Of a DNA stretch of 64,000 nucleotides, positions 29,628 to 40,544 are shown one piece after another. The position numbers were made by a program, and so were the translations under genes. Under the pieces are notes generated by a model. The model saw only the letters and a list, made by a program, of their open reading frames with translations, was not told where the DNA came from and did not search any database. Position 1 is the first letter of the stretch, and each line of letters opens with the position of its first letter. This DNA comes from Buchnera aphidicola (Pemphigus immunis) (GTDB taxonomy: Bacteria; Pseudomonadota; Gammaproteobacteria; Enterobacterales; Enterobacteriaceae), in the NCBI RefSeq assembly GCF_964059115.1, contig NZ_OZ060408.1, positions 124,001-188,000 on the forward strand. Direction: 5' to 3'.

Positions 29628-32433
29628 GTTTTTCACCGGATTTTGATGTATTTTTAATACATCTATGACATAGGTTAGAATATAAATGATTGTATTCGAG
29701 ATAATCGACATAATGCCAACAACGAGGACATTTTTTCCCTTTATGTTTTTCGCAGTCAATTTTAACATTTTTAATTATTTTACTTTTTATAGAATTAGGT
29801 GAAGATAAGATGTAATCTTTTATCTGACAATCAGAAGTAATGAAAAAAAATTTTAATTCATTCCTAAGAAATTTTAATTTTTTTTTAGTATCGCTATCTA
29901 CGTATAGTGTTATTGATGCTTCTAAGGAAGTACCTATTTTTTTATTTAATCTAGCTAGTTCTAATATTTGATTAACTTCATTTCTTAGTTTTATTAAATC
30001 ATCCCAATATTTATTATTGAATAATTGATTATTGTCTAAACTAAATAAGTGGCTGAACCATTCTTCGGTAAATACGTATTTTTTATGTTGACCAGGTATA
30101 TATTTCCAAATTTCATCGGCAGTAAATGAAAGTATAGGAGCTATCCATCTTACCAATGCTTGTAATATTAAATACATAGCTGTTTGACAACTTTTTCTAG
30201 AGTGACTTTTGTATTTTGTTGTATATAAACGATCTTTAATAATATCTAAATAAAAAGAACTCATTTCTATAGAGCAAAAATGAATTAATGTTTTTATAAC
30301 TTCATGAAATTTATAGTTGTCGTAAGAATATATAATTTTTTTTTGAATTGTTAACGTTTTTGAAATAGCCCATTTGTCAATATGAATCATATTTTCAAAA
30401 TTTATAAAGTCTATTTTTGGATTAAATGCGTTTAAATTTGCGAGTAAAAATCTGATTGTATTTCTAATTCTTCTATAATAATCAGAAGATTGTTTTAATA
30501 TTACATCAGAAATAAACATATCTTTAGAATAATCGGTAGAAGCAACCCATAAACGTAAAATATCTGATCCCAATTTATTTACGACGTCAATAGGACTGAT
30601 GGTATTTCCTATAGATTTAGACATTTTTCTTTTATTTTTATCTACAGTAAAACCATGAGTAACAATTTCATGATAAGGAGATTTTCCTGTAATTGCCATG
30701 GATACGATTAAAGAAGACATAAACCAACCACGATATTGATCTGAACCTTCTAAATATAAATCCGCTTGGTTTTTCATAATATCGTTTTTTTTATACATTT
30801 TCGATATTTTGATAGATCCTGATTCAAACCATACATCCAATACATCAAGAATTTTTTTATATTCATGTGCATCATTTGTTTGAATTAAATCTGTTAGTTC
30901 TAAATCCCACCATATTTCAATTCCATTTAAAGCTACTTTTTGTGCAATTTTTTCAATCAAAAGAGTAGTTTTTGGATGAAGATGACCTGTTTTTTTATGT
31001 ATAAATAGTGCAATAGGGATCCCCCATGTTCTTTGTCGTGATATACACCAATCTGGACGGTTAGATAGCATTGACTCCATTTTTGCTTTTCCCCAATCAG
31101 GTATCCATTTGATACGTTTTATTTCTTGTATAGATTTTTCTCTTAAATTCATATGATCTATATTAAGAAACCATTGAGGAGTGGCTTTGGAAATAATAGG
31201 TGTTTTATGGCGCCAACAATGAGGATAACTATGTGTAATTTTAGACTTATGTAATAACATTTTCTTGTTTTCTAAAAAATTGAGAATTATACTACTAGAT
31301 TGAAATATATTTACATAATTTAATATTGGATGTATATCTTTTTTGTAGTATCCTTTAACGTCAATAATGTTAGTTAATTTTATTCCATATTTTTTAGATA
31401 TTTTATAATCATCTTGACCATAATCGGGAGCGGTATGTACAGCTCCTGTTCCTGTATCTTCAGTTACGTGTTTTGCTAATATAATAGGTATATTAAAATT
31501 TAAAAATGGATGAGAAAATTCTAAATATTCTAATTTTTTTCCTATTGTTGTACCGATAATTTTCCATTTTAAAATTCCTATTTTTTTTATAGTTATTTCA
31601 ACTAAATTTTTTGCTATAATAATAGTATTATTTTCTATTTGTATTAGCTGATATTCAAAATTTGGATGAAGTGTAATTGCACGACATGCAGGGAGACTCC
31701 AAGGTGTTGTAGTCCAAATTAGTATGTTTGATTTTTTTAATGTAATATTTGGATTAAATATTTTTTTAATAACATCAATATTTTTTGCTGGTAGCATAAC
31801 AATGATAGAATCTGATATTTTGTCATGATATTCTACTTCTGCTTCAGCAAGAGAAGAAGCACAGTCAAAACACCAGTGTACTGGACGAAAATCTTTGTAT
31901 ATATATCCATTTTTAATAATTTTAGATAAAGAACGAATAACATCAGCTTCATTTTCAAAATCCATAGTTAAATAAGGATTTTCCCAGTTTCCTAGTATTC
32001 CTAATCGTATAAAATCTTTTTTTTGTTTTTTTATTTGTTTTTCAGCATATTGTCTACAAAATAATCTAAAATTTTTAAAAGTGACGTTTTTCTCTGGTTT
32101 TCCAATAATATTTTCTACTTTATGTTCAATTGGTAGTCCATGACAATCCCATGCTGGTGTATAGGGAGCATCAAATCCTGATAAATTTTTTGATTTTATA
32201 ATTATATCTTTTAAAATCTTATTAAGAGCATGTCCAAGATGAATATCACCATTTGCATAGGGAGGACCATCTTGTAATAAAAATTTTTTTTTCCCTGTTT
32301 TACTTTTTCTTATTATTTTGTATAAATTGTCGGTATTCCATCGGTTTATTATATCAGGTTCTTTTTGAGATAAGTTACCTTTCATAGAAAATTTAGTTAT
32401 TGGTAGGTTTAAAGTAGATTTGTAATCATTCAT
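29614..32433 (-). CDS. ileS: Isoleucyl-tRNA synthetase
   Basis: A class I synthetase of 939 residues (E. coli 938). It has the HIGH motif as HLGH in PPYANGDIHLGHALNKI, KMSKS in NKRKMSKSIGN, and a CP1 editing domain whose threonine-rich peptide WTTTPWSLPA and GTGAVHTAP-DD motifs look intact, unlike the editing site of thrS in this window. WCISRQRTWGIPIA and the C-terminal zinc knuckle (CPRCWHY then CHRC) are present. It is the first gene of the ileS-lspA pair. Confidence 0.97.
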   Translation of the reverse strand: MNDYKSTLNLPITKFSMKGNLSQKEPDIINRWNTDNLYKIIRKSKTGKKKFLLQDGPPYANGDIHLGHALNKILKDIIIKSKNLSGFDAPYTPAWDCHGLPIEHKVENIIGKPEKNVTFKNFRLFCRQYAEKQIKKQKKDFIRLGILGNWENPYLTMDFENEADVIRSLSKIIKNGYIYKDFRPVHWCFDCASSLAEAEVEYHDKISDSIIVMLPAKNIDVIKKIFNPNITLKKSNILIWTTTPWSLPACRAITLHPNFEYQLIQIENNTIIIAKNLVEITIKKIGILKWKIIGTTIGKKLEYLEFSHPFLNFNIPIILAKHVTEDTGTGAVHTAPDYGQDDYKISKKYGIKLTNIIDVKGYYKKDIHPILNYVNIFQSSSIILNFLENKKMLLHKSKITHSYPHCWRHKTPIISKATPQWFLNIDHMNLREKSIQEIKRIKWIPDWGKAKMESMLSNRPDWCISRQRTWGIPIALFIHKKTGHLHPKTTLLIEKIAQKVALNGIEIWWDLELTDLIQTNDAHEYKKILDVLDVWFESGSIKISKMYKKNDIMKNQADLYLEGSDQYRGWFMSSLIVSMAITGKSPYHEIVTHGFTVDKNKRKMSKSIGNTISPIDVVNKLGSDILRLWVASTDYSKDMFISDVILKQSSDYYRRIRNTIRFLLANLNAFNPKIDFINFENMIHIDKWAISKTLTIQKKIIYSYDNYKFHEVIKTLIHFCSIEMSSFYLDIIKDRLYTTKYKSHSRKSCQTAMYLILQALVRWIAPILSFTADEIWKYIPGQHKKYVFTEEWFSHLFSLDNNQLFNNKYWDDLIKLRNEVNQILELARLNKKIGTSLEASITLYVDSDTKKKLKFLRNELKFFFITSDCQIKDYILSSPNSIKSKIIKNVKIDCEKHKGKKCPRCWHYVDYLEYNHLYSNLCHRCIKNTSKSGEKREFI

Positions 32434-33427
32434 TTTTTTCTCACATTTTGATGATAATTTTAATCACATATTGAAATTAATTAAAAGTTATTTTGGTTGT
32501 TTAAAAATTTAATTTTTTAATTTAAATCTTGAGGAAAAAGAATATTGATTTTTAATTGATATATAATAGTACTTTTATATATATTTTATATAAATTAATT
32601 GTAACATTAAATAAATGGACTTCAAGTTTCTGTGTTGAATTAAAACATTAGTTTTAATAATAATATTAAATATATATAATATATTTTTTGAAATAATTGT
32701 TGTTATTATAAATATTTTTAAAAATATTATTTTTTTATTAAAAAATTTCTTAAAATATTTTAGTTAATTTTAACATTGTTTTTATTAATAATATTGAAAT
32801 GAATTATACGGTAGTTATACTATTTTATTTTTATATTTAAATGCAGTTGATCTCTTTTTTTTTTAATATTAATGAGAGTTGATAAATAAATTTTTTATCT
32901 TGTGTTTTTAAAAAATATCAGAAATGTATTAGTTAAAATTTAATGTTAGATATTTATGATGGAGTGATTATTTATAATTTATGTAGAACATTTTTAATTT
33001 TTATATAATTTTTTTATTATAAGAAATAGTATTTATATTTTATAAAAATTTTAAAAAATGAGTTTTAAAAGTAATAATAATTACTTAATTGCATATTTTT
33101 TGTTTTTAATGATGGTTAATAAGGTTTTATAATTGAAAGATATATTTTTTAAAATAAACAATAGTTTAATACAACTGCGGAATTACATTTTATTTTTTTA
33201 ATAAAAAATGATTACCATTATAGAATAAAATTCTTACATTAAAAATATTATTTTATTAAATATAAAATAATATTATATTTATTTTTTTAAAAATGCTAAA
33301 TATTTTTATATATTAAAAATTTTTATTTAAAAACTTATCAACAATTTTTTTAATATTAATTAAAATGATTATATACAATTTCAGTTAATTTTAATGATTA
33401 TTAATATAGATATATAGGAGTAAATTC
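32434..33427. other. Long A/T-rich spacer between ileS and rpsT (site of ribF in relatives)
   Basis: 994 bases with no supported gene. Its length is close to that of a ribF gene plus flanks, and ribF separates ileS from rpsT in E. coli. I searched by eye for the GNFDGVHLGH motif on the minus strand and did not find it. It holds a perfect 13-bp A/T-only hairpin (33244-33274) and promoters of ileS and rpsT. Confidence 0.5.
33244..33274. repeat. 13-bp perfect A/T inverted repeat upstream of rpsT
   Basis: AATATTATTTTAT (33244-33256) pairs perfectly with 33262-33274, 5-base loop, followed on the plus strand by ATATTTATTTTTTT. It could be a terminator relic of a lost upstream gene, or chance in A/T-only DNA. 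Confidence 0.35.
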
Positions 33428-33691
33428 TTGGCTAATATTCAATCGGCGAAAAAAGATGCTAAAAAATCTTTTAAAAATCGTTTACATAATGTTAGTAGAC
33501 GTTCTATGATTCGTAATTTTATAAAAAAAGTGTATGCAGAAATTGAAAAAAAAAACAAAGCAGCAGCAAAAAATATTTTTGAAAGACTTTTGCCCATTTT
33601 AGACAGATATGCAACAAAGGGTTTAATACATAAAAATAAAGCTGCTAGACATAAATCTAATTTAGTATTAAAAATTAATAAATTAATTTAA
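33428..33691 (+). CDS. rpsT: 30S ribosomal protein S20 (bS20), TTG start
   Basis: The 87-residue basic protein (E. coli 87) begins at TTG, eight bases after an AGGAG site at 33417-33421. The UUG start is the one E. coli rpsT also uses, where it underlies autoregulation. The product reads [20 protein letters not shown], and ends [20 protein letters not shown]; both are typical of S20. It is a single-gene unit closed by a bidirectional terminator shared with dnaJ. Confidence 0.97.
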   Translation: MANIQSAKKDAKKSFKNRLHNVSRRSMIRNFIKKVYAEIEKKNKAAAKNIFERLLPILDRYATKGLIHKNKAARHKSNLVLKINKLI

Positions 33692-33724
33692 GAAAACTAA
33701 TTTGATATTCTTTATTTTTAAAAA

Positions 33725-33762
33725 AAAGAATTGCTTCCATTTTGGTATGGAAGCAATTCTTT
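33725..33762. terminator. Bidirectional terminator between rpsT and dnaJ
   Basis: AAAGAATTGCTTCCAT (33725-33740) pairs perfectly over 16 bp with 33747-33762, 6-base loop TTTGGT. The A-run at 33721-33727 gives a U-tract for the minus-strand dnaKJ transcript, and the plus-strand arm ends in CTTTATTATTT for rpsT. The stops lie 33 bases and 5 bases away. Confidence 0.88.
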
Positions 33763-33767
33763 ATTAT

Positions 33768-34907
33768 TTAATATCCCCTTAACTCATCAAAAAATCTTTT
33801 TACACCATCAAAAAATCTTTTTGATTTGGGACTATTACGTTCTCCTTTAAAACCTCCGAAACTTTCTCCTAATTCATATAATAAATTTCTTTGTTGAGCA
33901 TTTAAATTTACAGGAGTTTCTACAACAACGCGACACAGTAAATCTCCTTGAGTACTACTTCGTACAGATTTTACTCCTCTTCCTCTAATACGAAATAATT
34001 TTCCTGATTGTGTTTCATTCGGTATTTTTAGTTTAACTCTTCCATCTAAAGTAGGAACTTCTATTTCTCCTCCTAATGCTGCCATAGAAAAATTAATAGG
34101 AACTTCGCAATATAAATTGTTAGCTTCTCTTTCAAAAATAGGATGTTTTTTTACTGTAATTTGAACATATAAATCTCCTGAGCTTGCTCCATTAGATCCA
34201 GCTTCACCTTCATTATTCAGACGAATTTGATCGTTAGTATCTATTCCTGAAGGAATTTTTACTGATAATATTTTTTCTTTTTCAATTCGACCTGTACCAC
34301 GACAGCAGTGGCAAGGACTTTTTATAATAGAACCGCTACCTTGGCAAGTGGAACAACTTTGTTGAACAGTAAAAAAACCTTTTCTAATATGTATTTGTCC
34401 TTTACCACGACAAGAAGGACAATTTTGTGATGAAGATCCTAATTTAGAACCGCTACCATGACAAATATTACATCTTTGTAAACTAGGAATTTTTATTTTT
34501 TTTGTTATTCCACGAACTGCTTCTTCTAATGTTAATTCCATATCGTATCTTAAATCTGATCCTTGTCTTGCTCTTTGTTTTCTACCATTTCCAAATATAT
34601 CGCCAAATACATCACCAAAAATATCTCCAAAATCTGCTGTAGTACTAAAACTATGGTGAAATGAATTAGACGAGGTTCCTTGTTCAAAAGCAGCATGACC
34701 ATATTGGTCATAGGCAGCTCTTTTTTTTGAATCGGTTAATATTTCGTAAGCTTCTTTAATTTCTTTAAATTTTTTTTCGGCATTTTTATCTCCTTGATTT
34801 CGATCAGGATGATATTTCATTGCTAGTCTTTTGTATGCTTTTTTAATATCACGTTCTTCAGATGAATTATTGACTCCTAAAACTTGATAGTAATCTTTTT
34901 TTGCCAT
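33768..34907 (-). CDS. dnaJ: Chaperone protein DnaJ (Hsp40)
   Basis: The DnaK co-chaperone stimulates DnaK ATP hydrolysis and delivers substrates. From ATG 34907 it has 379 residues (E. coli 376); nine more in-frame residues upstream are not conserved. The order is J domain with YHPDRN, Gly/Phe-rich linker around 75-125, four CxxCxGxG repeats ([32 protein letters not shown]), then the C-terminal substrate-binding region. It follows dnaK with a 104-base gap containing a strong hairpin, so it probably comes from the dnaK transcript. Confidence 0.97.
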   Translation of the reverse strand: MAKKDYYQVLGVNNSSEERDIKKAYKRLAMKYHPDRNQGDKNAEKKFKEIKEAYEILTDSKKRAAYDQYGHAAFEQGTSSNSFHHSFSTTADFGDIFGDVFGDIFGNGRKQRARQGSDLRYDMELTLEEAVRGITKKIKIPSLQRCNICHGSGSKLGSSSQNCPSCRGKGQIHIRKGFFTVQQSCSTCQGSGSIIKSPCHCCRGTGRIEKEKILSVKIPSGIDTNDQIRLNNEGEAGSNGASSGDLYVQITVKKHPIFEREANNLYCEVPINFSMAALGGEIEVPTLDGRVKLKIPNETQSGKLFRIRGRGVKSVRSSTQGDLLCRVVVETPVNLNAQQRNLLYELGESFGGFKGERNSPKSKRFFDGVKRFFDELRGY

Positions 34908-34936
34908 GCTTAATTTCCTGATTGTAACATACATGA

Positions 34937-34963
34937 ACGGGCGTAGGTTTTTCCTATGCCCGT
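34937..34963 (-). promoter_or_regulatory. G+C-rich hairpin in the dnaK-dnaJ intergenic region
   Basis: ACGGGCGTAGG (34937-34947) pairs with 34953-34963 around a loop of five identical bases (A in the mRNA). In the minus-strand mRNA one pair is A-C, so the stem is 6 + 4 bp. No U-tract follows, so full termination is unlikely; attenuation, RNA processing or mRNA stabilisation could set the DnaK:DnaJ ratio. It lies about 30 bases before the dnaJ start. Confidence 0.6.
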
Positions 34964-35011
34964 GGTAATTTATTATTTAATTGATATCCTATGGTTAGGT
35001 AATAGAGGATG

Positions 35012-36928
35012 CTATTTTTTAGGATCTTTTATTTCTTCGAATTCCGCATCTACAACATTTTCTGTTTTTTTATTCGAAGAATCATGATTAGTATTAGATT
35101 GATTTGTTTGTGGTTTTTTTTGATTTTTTTCCATAAATTTTGAAGAAATTTCTAAAACCTTTTGTATTTTATTTTCTATTTCTGATTTATCTTCTTTTTG
35201 TAATGCTTGATCCAATTGATCTAATGATTTTTGAATTTCTTTTTTATTTTTTTCATCAAGTTTGTCTTTGTTCTCAGATAGTTGTTTTTTTACACTATGT
35301 GAAATTTGATCTCCTTGATTTCTAGTTTGAATTAATTCTTCAAATTTGCGATCTATTTCGGTATTTGCTTCAGCATCGGAAATCATCTTTTTTATTTCTG
35401 ATTCATTTAAACCAGAAGAAGCTTTGATGGCAATTTTTTGTTCTTTTCCTGTATTTTTATCTTTTGCAGAAACGTGTAGAATACCGTCAGCATCTATATC
35501 AAAAGTAACTTCAATTTGGGGCATTCCTCGAGGAGCTGGTTGTATTCCATCTAAATTAAATTGTCCTAATGATTTATTATCTTTTGCCCTTTTTCTTTCT
35601 CCCTGTAGAACATGAATAGTAACCGCTGATTGATTATCTTCTGCTGTAGAGAACACTTGACTATGTTTTGTTGGTACCGTTGTGTTTTTACTTATTAATG
35701 ATGTCATTATACCACCCATAGTTTCAATTCCTAGTGACAATGGAGTGACATCTAATAATAATACGTCTTTTACATCTCCAGATAAAACACCACCTTGTAC
35801 AGCTGCACCAACAGCCACTGCTTCATCGGGATTAACATCTTTTCTAGGTTCTTTTCCGAAAAAATCAGCAACTTTTTTTTGTACCATAGGCATTCTAGTT
35901 TGACCACCAACCAAGATAACATCGTGTATATCTGATACGTTTAAGTTAGCGTCTTTTAGTGCTACTTTTAATGGTGAAATAGAACGTGTTACTAAATCTT
36001 CTACTAACGATTCTAGTTTGGAACGAGTAACTTTAATATTTAAATGTTTTGGTCCTAACGAATCGGCAGTAATGTAAGGTAAGTTAACATCAGTCTGTTG
36101 TGCTGAAGATAGTTCTATTTTTGCTTTTTCTGCAGCTTCTTTCAACCGTTGCATGGCTAGAGGATCATTTCTTAAATCAATAGTTTGTTCTTTTTTAAAT
36201 TCTCCAACTAAATAATTAATTAGTCGACTATCAAAATCTTCTCCTCCAAGGTGAGTATCACCATTGGTAGCCAGTACTTCAAATGTTTTTTCTTTATCTA
36301 CTTCGTCTATTTCAATTATAGAAATATCAAAAGTTCCTCCTCCCAAATCATAAACAGCAATAGTCTTATTCCCTTTACTTTTATCTAATCCATAAGCAAG
36401 AGCTGCTGCTGTTGGTTCATTAATAATTCTTTTTACTTCTAGACCTGCAATTCTTCCAGCATCTTTTGTTGCTTGTCTTTGTGCGTCATTAAAGTATGCA
36501 GGTACTGTAATTACAGCTTCTGTAACTTTTTCTCCTAGATAATCTTCTGCAGTTTTTTTCATTTTTTTTAAGACTTCTGCAGATATTTGAGGTGGTGCCA
36601 TTTTTTTATTTTTTACATTTAGCCATGCATCACCATTATCCGACTTAATAATTTTGAAAGGCATAATTTTAATATCACGTTGTACTTCTTCATCTTGAAA
36701 TCTTCTTCCTATTAAACGTTTTATAGCAAATAATGTATTTTTTGGATTAGTGATAGCTTGACGTTTAGCAGGTTGACCTACTAGAATTTCTTCGTCTTGG
36801 GTATATGCAATAATTGAAGGAGTAGTACGATCTCCTTCTGCATTTTCTAAAACTCGTGCTTTGTTGCCATCCATAATAGCAACACAAGAGTTAGTTGTGC
36901 CCAAGTCAATACCAATAATTTTACCCAT
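35012..36928 (-). CDS. dnaK: Chaperone protein DnaK (Hsp70)
   Basis: The 638-residue Hsp70 has the same length as E. coli DnaK. It begins [20 protein letters not shown], with the phosphate loops [16 protein letters not shown] and [13 protein letters not shown]. The linker [18 protein letters not shown] leads to the substrate-binding domain, and the lid ends in [12 protein letters not shown], like E. coli DAEFEEVKDKK. GGGAG precedes the ATG. A sigma-32-type promoter lies upstream. Hsp70 is usually abundant in endosymbionts and buffers destabilised proteins. Confidence 0.98.
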   Translation of the reverse strand: MGKIIGIDLGTTNSCVAIMDGNKARVLENAEGDRTTPSIIAYTQDEEILVGQPAKRQAITNPKNTLFAIKRLIGRRFQDEEVQRDIKIMPFKIIKSDNGDAWLNVKNKKMAPPQISAEVLKKMKKTAEDYLGEKVTEAVITVPAYFNDAQRQATKDAGRIAGLEVKRIINEPTAAALAYGLDKSKGNKTIAVYDLGGGTFDISIIEIDEVDKEKTFEVLATNGDTHLGGEDFDSRLINYLVGEFKKEQTIDLRNDPLAMQRLKEAAEKAKIELSSAQQTDVNLPYITADSLGPKHLNIKVTRSKLESLVEDLVTRSISPLKVALKDANLNVSDIHDVILVGGQTRMPMVQKKVADFFGKEPRKDVNPDEAVAVGAAVQGGVLSGDVKDVLLLDVTPLSLGIETMGGIMTSLISKNTTVPTKHSQVFSTAEDNQSAVTIHVLQGERKRAKDNKSLGQFNLDGIQPAPRGMPQIEVTFDIDADGILHVSAKDKNTGKEQKIAIKASSGLNESEIKKMISDAEANTEIDRKFEELIQTRNQGDQISHSVKKQLSENKDKLDEKNKKEIQKSLDQLDQALQKEDKSEIENKIQKVLEISSKFMEKNQKKPQTNQSNTNHDSSNKKTENVVDAEFEEIKDPKK

Positions 36929-37493
36929 TAAAATCTCCCATTTAAATATTTTGATAAATTGGGTTATTCAACTGTTATATAACTCTTTTCTTTAACCCGT
37001 CAAACAGGTTTATAAATTTTAAAAATTATGTTTGCGAATATTAGTTAGTATGGGGGCGCTTTCTCTATCATCAAGGTGTGTGTTAAAAATAATTATCTTC
37101 TTTCAGTTTTGTTATTGTTTTCTTGAACAAAATATAAGTTTTAAAAAATCCAAATTAAGAGGGTTTTATGTTAGTATTTTATTGTGAAATGTGTTGCATA
37201 AAAAAATATCTATTAATTTAAATATTTTAAAATACAAACATATTTAGTAGTAATAAACATTTTGATTAATTTTATTTTTATCAGTACTTTGTACTTTACA
37301 GATAAAATTCTTTTTTATGTTAAAAATGTTACTTTTAGGTAATTATTAAAAGTATATGAAATATTTTAAATTTATTTAAATTTTTAAGAATATATTTTTA
37401 TATAAACATAATGATAATAAATGTATATTACTATAAACAATTTAATATTTATTAATTTGATTTCATTTTAAAAATTTTATTTGAGATAAAATA
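36929..37493. other. Spacer between divergent dnaK and nuoA
   Basis: 565 bases. The dnaK half holds the heat-shock promoter and a leader dyad (GGGTTA at 36961-36966 with TAACCC at 36993-36998, enclosing the palindrome GTTATATAAC at 36974-36983). The nuoA half is A/T-rich and must hold the nuo promoter; no clear -35/-10 pair was found. A 17-codon open frame with a good ribosome-binding site lies at 37168-37221. Confidence 0.55.
37048..37075 (-). promoter_or_regulatory. Sigma-32 (heat-shock) type promoter of dnaK
   Basis: On the minus strand, CTTGAT (37075-37070) is followed after 14 bases by CCCCATAC (37055-37048). This matches the sigma-32 consensus CTTGAA-N13/14-CCCCATnT and resembles E. 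coli dnaK P1, which also reads CTTGATGA then CCCCAT. It lies about 120 bases before the dnaK start. The G+C-rich -10 stands out in this spacer. Confidence 0.8.
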
Positions 37494-37880
37494 ATGTCAG
37501 AAAATATTAGTTTTTTTACTCAATATTGGGCTTTTTCTTTTTTTATTTTGGGTGGATTTGGTATTTGTTTTTTTATGTTATTTTTAGGTTGGTTATGCGG
37601 AGGAAAATCATTTTCTAGAAATAAACATATTCCTTTTGAGTCTGGTATAAATGCTGTAGGAGATTGTTCTTTTCCTTTTTCTATTAAATTTTATCTTGTT
37701 GCAATGTTGTTTGTTATTTTTGATGTAGAAGCATTGTACTTATATGTGTGGACTATTGGTATATATGAAATAGGATGGATTGGTTTTATGGAAATTATTA
37801 TGTTTGTATGTTCCTTATTGTTAGGATTATTTTATTTGATAAAAGAGAATGTATTAAATTGGGTGCCAAACAATAATTAA
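37494..37880 (+). CDS. nuoA: NADH-quinone oxidoreductase subunit A
   Basis: A small membrane subunit of complex I, 128 residues (E. coli 147; the C-terminal tail after the third helix is missing). Three hydrophobic segments are visible at about 14-36, 63-83 and 95-117. The conserved block [13 protein letters not shown] and the second [20 protein letters not shown] match E. coli. It is the first gene of the nuo operon; NuoB follows after 47 bases. Confidence 0.96.
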   Translation: MSENISFFTQYWAFSFFILGGFGICFFMLFLGWLCGGKSFSRNKHIPFESGINAVGDCSFPFSIKFYLVAMLFVIFDVEALYLYVWTIGIYEIGWIGFMEIIMFVCSLLLGLFYLIKENVLNWVPNNN

Positions 37881-37927
37881 AAAATAATAGGGTTTTTAAT
37901 TTTAAAAATTATAAATATAGGATTAAA

Positions 37928-38602
37928 ATGGATTATACTTTGACTCGCGTAAATATTAATCGTAAAGGTAAAAAATATCCTGAACAGGATCAAAAAATAG
38001 TTTCTAATCCTTTCGAAAAATATATATATAAAAATGTATATATGGGAACTTTAAAAAAAGTATTACATGGTTTGGTAAATTGGGGTAGAAAAAATTCGTT
38101 GTGGCCTTATAACTTTGGTTTATCTTGTTGTTATGTAGAAATGGTTAGTGCTTTTACTTCTGTTCATGATATTGCTCGTTTTGGTTCAGAAGTATTGCGG
38201 GCATCTCCTAGACAAGCTGATTTTATGGTTATTGCTGGGACCCCTTTTATTAAAATGGCACCAGTTATTCAGAGATTATATGATCAAATGTTAGAACCGA
38301 AATGGGTAATTTCTATGGGTGCTTGTGCTAATTCAGGAGGTATGTATGATGTTTATTCTGTAATACAAGGGGTGGATAAATTTTTACCTGTGGACGTATA
38401 TATTCCTGGATGTCCTCCTAGACCTGAAGCGTACATACAGGGATTAATGTTATTACAAGAATCAATTGATAAAGAACGTCGTCCATTGTCATGGATAGTA
38501 AAAGATCAAGGTATATATCGGGCTAATATGAAATCAGAAAAAGAAAGGAAAAGAACAAAAAAAATAAATGTAAAAAATATTTCTGTATCTGAAGAGATTT
38601 AA
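37928..38602 (+). CDS. nuoB: NADH-quinone oxidoreductase subunit B
   Basis: The peripheral-arm subunit carrying cluster N2, the last Fe-S centre before quinone. It has 224 residues (E. coli 220). The four ligand cysteines are in [19 protein letters not shown] and [12 protein letters not shown]. The N-terminal [10 protein letters not shown] matches E. coli MDYTLTRIDP. The C-terminus is lysine-rich and poorly conserved. The spacing to nuoCD (157 bases) is longer than elsewhere in the operon. Confidence 0.97.
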   Translation: MDYTLTRVNINRKGKKYPEQDQKIVSNPFEKYIYKNVYMGTLKKVLHGLVNWGRKNSLWPYNFGLSCCYVEMVSAFTSVHDIARFGSEVLRASPRQADFMVIAGTPFIKMAPVIQRLYDQMLEPKWVISMGACANSGGMYDVYSVIQGVDKFLPVDVYIPGCPPRPEAYIQGLMLLQESIDKERRPLSWIVKDQGIYRANMKSEKERKRTKKINVKNISVSEEI

Positions 38603-38759
38603 TTTTTATAAAATATGTAATTATCTAAAAGTATTTTATTTGAGTTTATTTTATTAGATTTCTTGCATGATTAAAATCTTGTTTTATACCATTTAGAAGT
38701 ACAATTATATAAAAAAAATAATTTTAAAAAATTAGTAAATACATTATATAGAAGCAAGT

Positions 38760-40544
38760 ATGAGTAAAATTATATATAAAAAATGTAAAAATAAAAATAA
38801 TTTTAATGATCCGATTATTCAAGAATTAAAAAATAATTTTGGTGATAATTCTTTTTTTATTCAATATACAAAAATGGATTTTCCTGTCATATGGATAGAT
38901 AAAAATTTAATATTAGATATAGTAAAATTTTTGTATTGTGTATCTAAATCTTATAACTTTCTTTTTGATTTACATGGTGTAGATGAACGTCTTCGTTTAA
39001 ATCGAAAGAATTTGCCTGATGCTGAGTTTTCAGTTTTTTATCATTTTATTTCTATAGAAAGAAATAGTGATATTGTTTTAAAAATTCCATTATTCTGTAA
39101 TGATTTAAATGTATCGACAATTACTACTGTTTTTTTTAATGCTAATTGGTATGAAAGAGAGACATGGGAGATGTTTGGTATCACATTTAATAATCATCCA
39201 AATTTAACACGTATTATTATGCCAAAATCTTGGAAAGGTTATCCATTAAGGAAAGATTATCCAGCTAGAGCAACAGAATTTGATCCATTTTTTTTGACAA
39301 GACAAAAAGAAGATTCGGCGATGGAAGATTTAAATTTTAATCCAGAAGTATGGGGAATGAAAAAAAAAGATTCTAATGTTAATTATATGTTTTTAAATTT
39401 AGGACCAAATCACCCTTCTGCTCATGGTGCATTTAGAATTATTTTACAATTAGATGGTGAAGAAATTGTTGATTGTATGCCGGATATAGGATACCACCAT
39501 CGAGGTGCAGAAAAAATAGCAGAACGTCAGTCTTGGCATAGTTATATTCCATATACTGATCGTATAGAATATCTTGGTGGTTGCGTTAATGAAATGCCTT
39601 ATGTTTTAGCTGTAGAAAAATTAGCAGGTATTACGGTATCAAGCAGAGTAGAAGTAATTCGTGTAATGTTATCTGAGTTATTTCGCATCAATAGTCATTT
39701 ATTATGTATATCTACATTTATTCAAGATGTTGGTTCGATGACTCCTGTTTTTCTTGCTTTTACTGATCGTCAAAAAATTTATGATTTAGTAGAATCTATT
39801 ACAGGTGCAAGAATGCATCCTGCATGGTTTAGAATTGGGGGAATAGCGAGTGATTTACCTCTTGGATGGAATAAATTATTAAGAGATTTTTTAGATTGGA
39901 TGCCAAAACGACTCGATATTTATGTATATTCTGCGTTAAAAAATAAAATTTTAGTGAGTAGAACCAAAGGAATTGCTGCCTATGGTAAAAAAGAAGCTTT
40001 AGATTGGGGAGTTACAGGTGCTGGTTTAAGAGCTACTGGGATAAGTTTTGATATAAGGAAAAATAGACCTTATTCGGGTTATGAAAATTTCGATTTTGAT
40101 ATTCCAATTGGAGATGGTGTTAGTGATTGTTATTCTCGTATAATGTTAAAAGTAGAAGAAATCAAACAAAGTTTATGTATTTTAAAACAATGTTTAAATA
40201 ATATGCCATCCGGACCTTTTAAATCAGAACATCCTTTAACTACTCCTCCACCTAAAGATCGAGTACTGCAACATATTGAAACAATGATAACTCATTTTTT
40301 GCAGATGTCTTGGGGACCAGTTATACCTCCTAATGAAAGTTTTCAAATGATAGAAGCTACTAAGGGAATAAATAGTTACTATTTAATTAGTGATGGAGGA
40401 ACTATGAGTTATCGTACAAGAATTCGTACACCTAGTTTTCCTCATTTGCAACAAATACCTTCAGTTATTCGAGGTAGTTTAATATCAGATTTAATTGTTT
40501 ATTTAGGTAGTATTGATTTTGTAATGTCAGACGTGGATCGTTAA
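38760..40544 (+). CDS. nuoCD: NADH-quinone oxidoreductase fused subunits C and D
   Basis: A single 594-residue polypeptide (E. coli 596-600) combines the 30-kDa-like NuoC domain (about 1-185, with [22 protein letters not shown]) and the 49-kDa-like NuoD domain (about 205-594, with [33 protein letters not shown] and the C-terminal [12 protein letters not shown]). The fusion is characteristic of enterobacteria and relatives. NuoD helps form the quinone-binding site with NuoB. nuoE starts at the base after this stop. Confidence 0.97.
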   Translation: MSKIIYKKCKNKNNFNDPIIQELKNNFGDNSFFIQYTKMDFPVIWIDKNLILDIVKFLYCVSKSYNFLFDLHGVDERLRLNRKNLPDAEFSVFYHFISIERNSDIVLKIPLFCNDLNVSTITTVFFNANWYERETWEMFGITFNNHPNLTRIIMPKSWKGYPLRKDYPARATEFDPFFLTRQKEDSAMEDLNFNPEVWGMKKKDSNVNYMFLNLGPNHPSAHGAFRIILQLDGEEIVDCMPDIGYHHRGAEKIAERQSWHSYIPYTDRIEYLGGCVNEMPYVLAVEKLAGITVSSRVEVIRVMLSELFRINSHLLCISTFIQDVGSMTPVFLAFTDRQKIYDLVESITGARMHPAWFRIGGIASDLPLGWNKLLRDFLDWMPKRLDIYVYSALKNKILVSRTKGIAAYGKKEALDWGVTGAGLRATGISFDIRKNRPYSGYENFDFDIPIGDGVSDCYSRIMLKVEEIKQSLCILKQCLNNMPSGPFKSEHPLTTPPPKDRVLQHIETMITHFLQMSWGPVIPPNESFQMIEATKGINSYYLISDGGTMSYRTRIRTPSFPHLQQIPSVIRGSLISDLIVYLGSIDFVMSDVDR

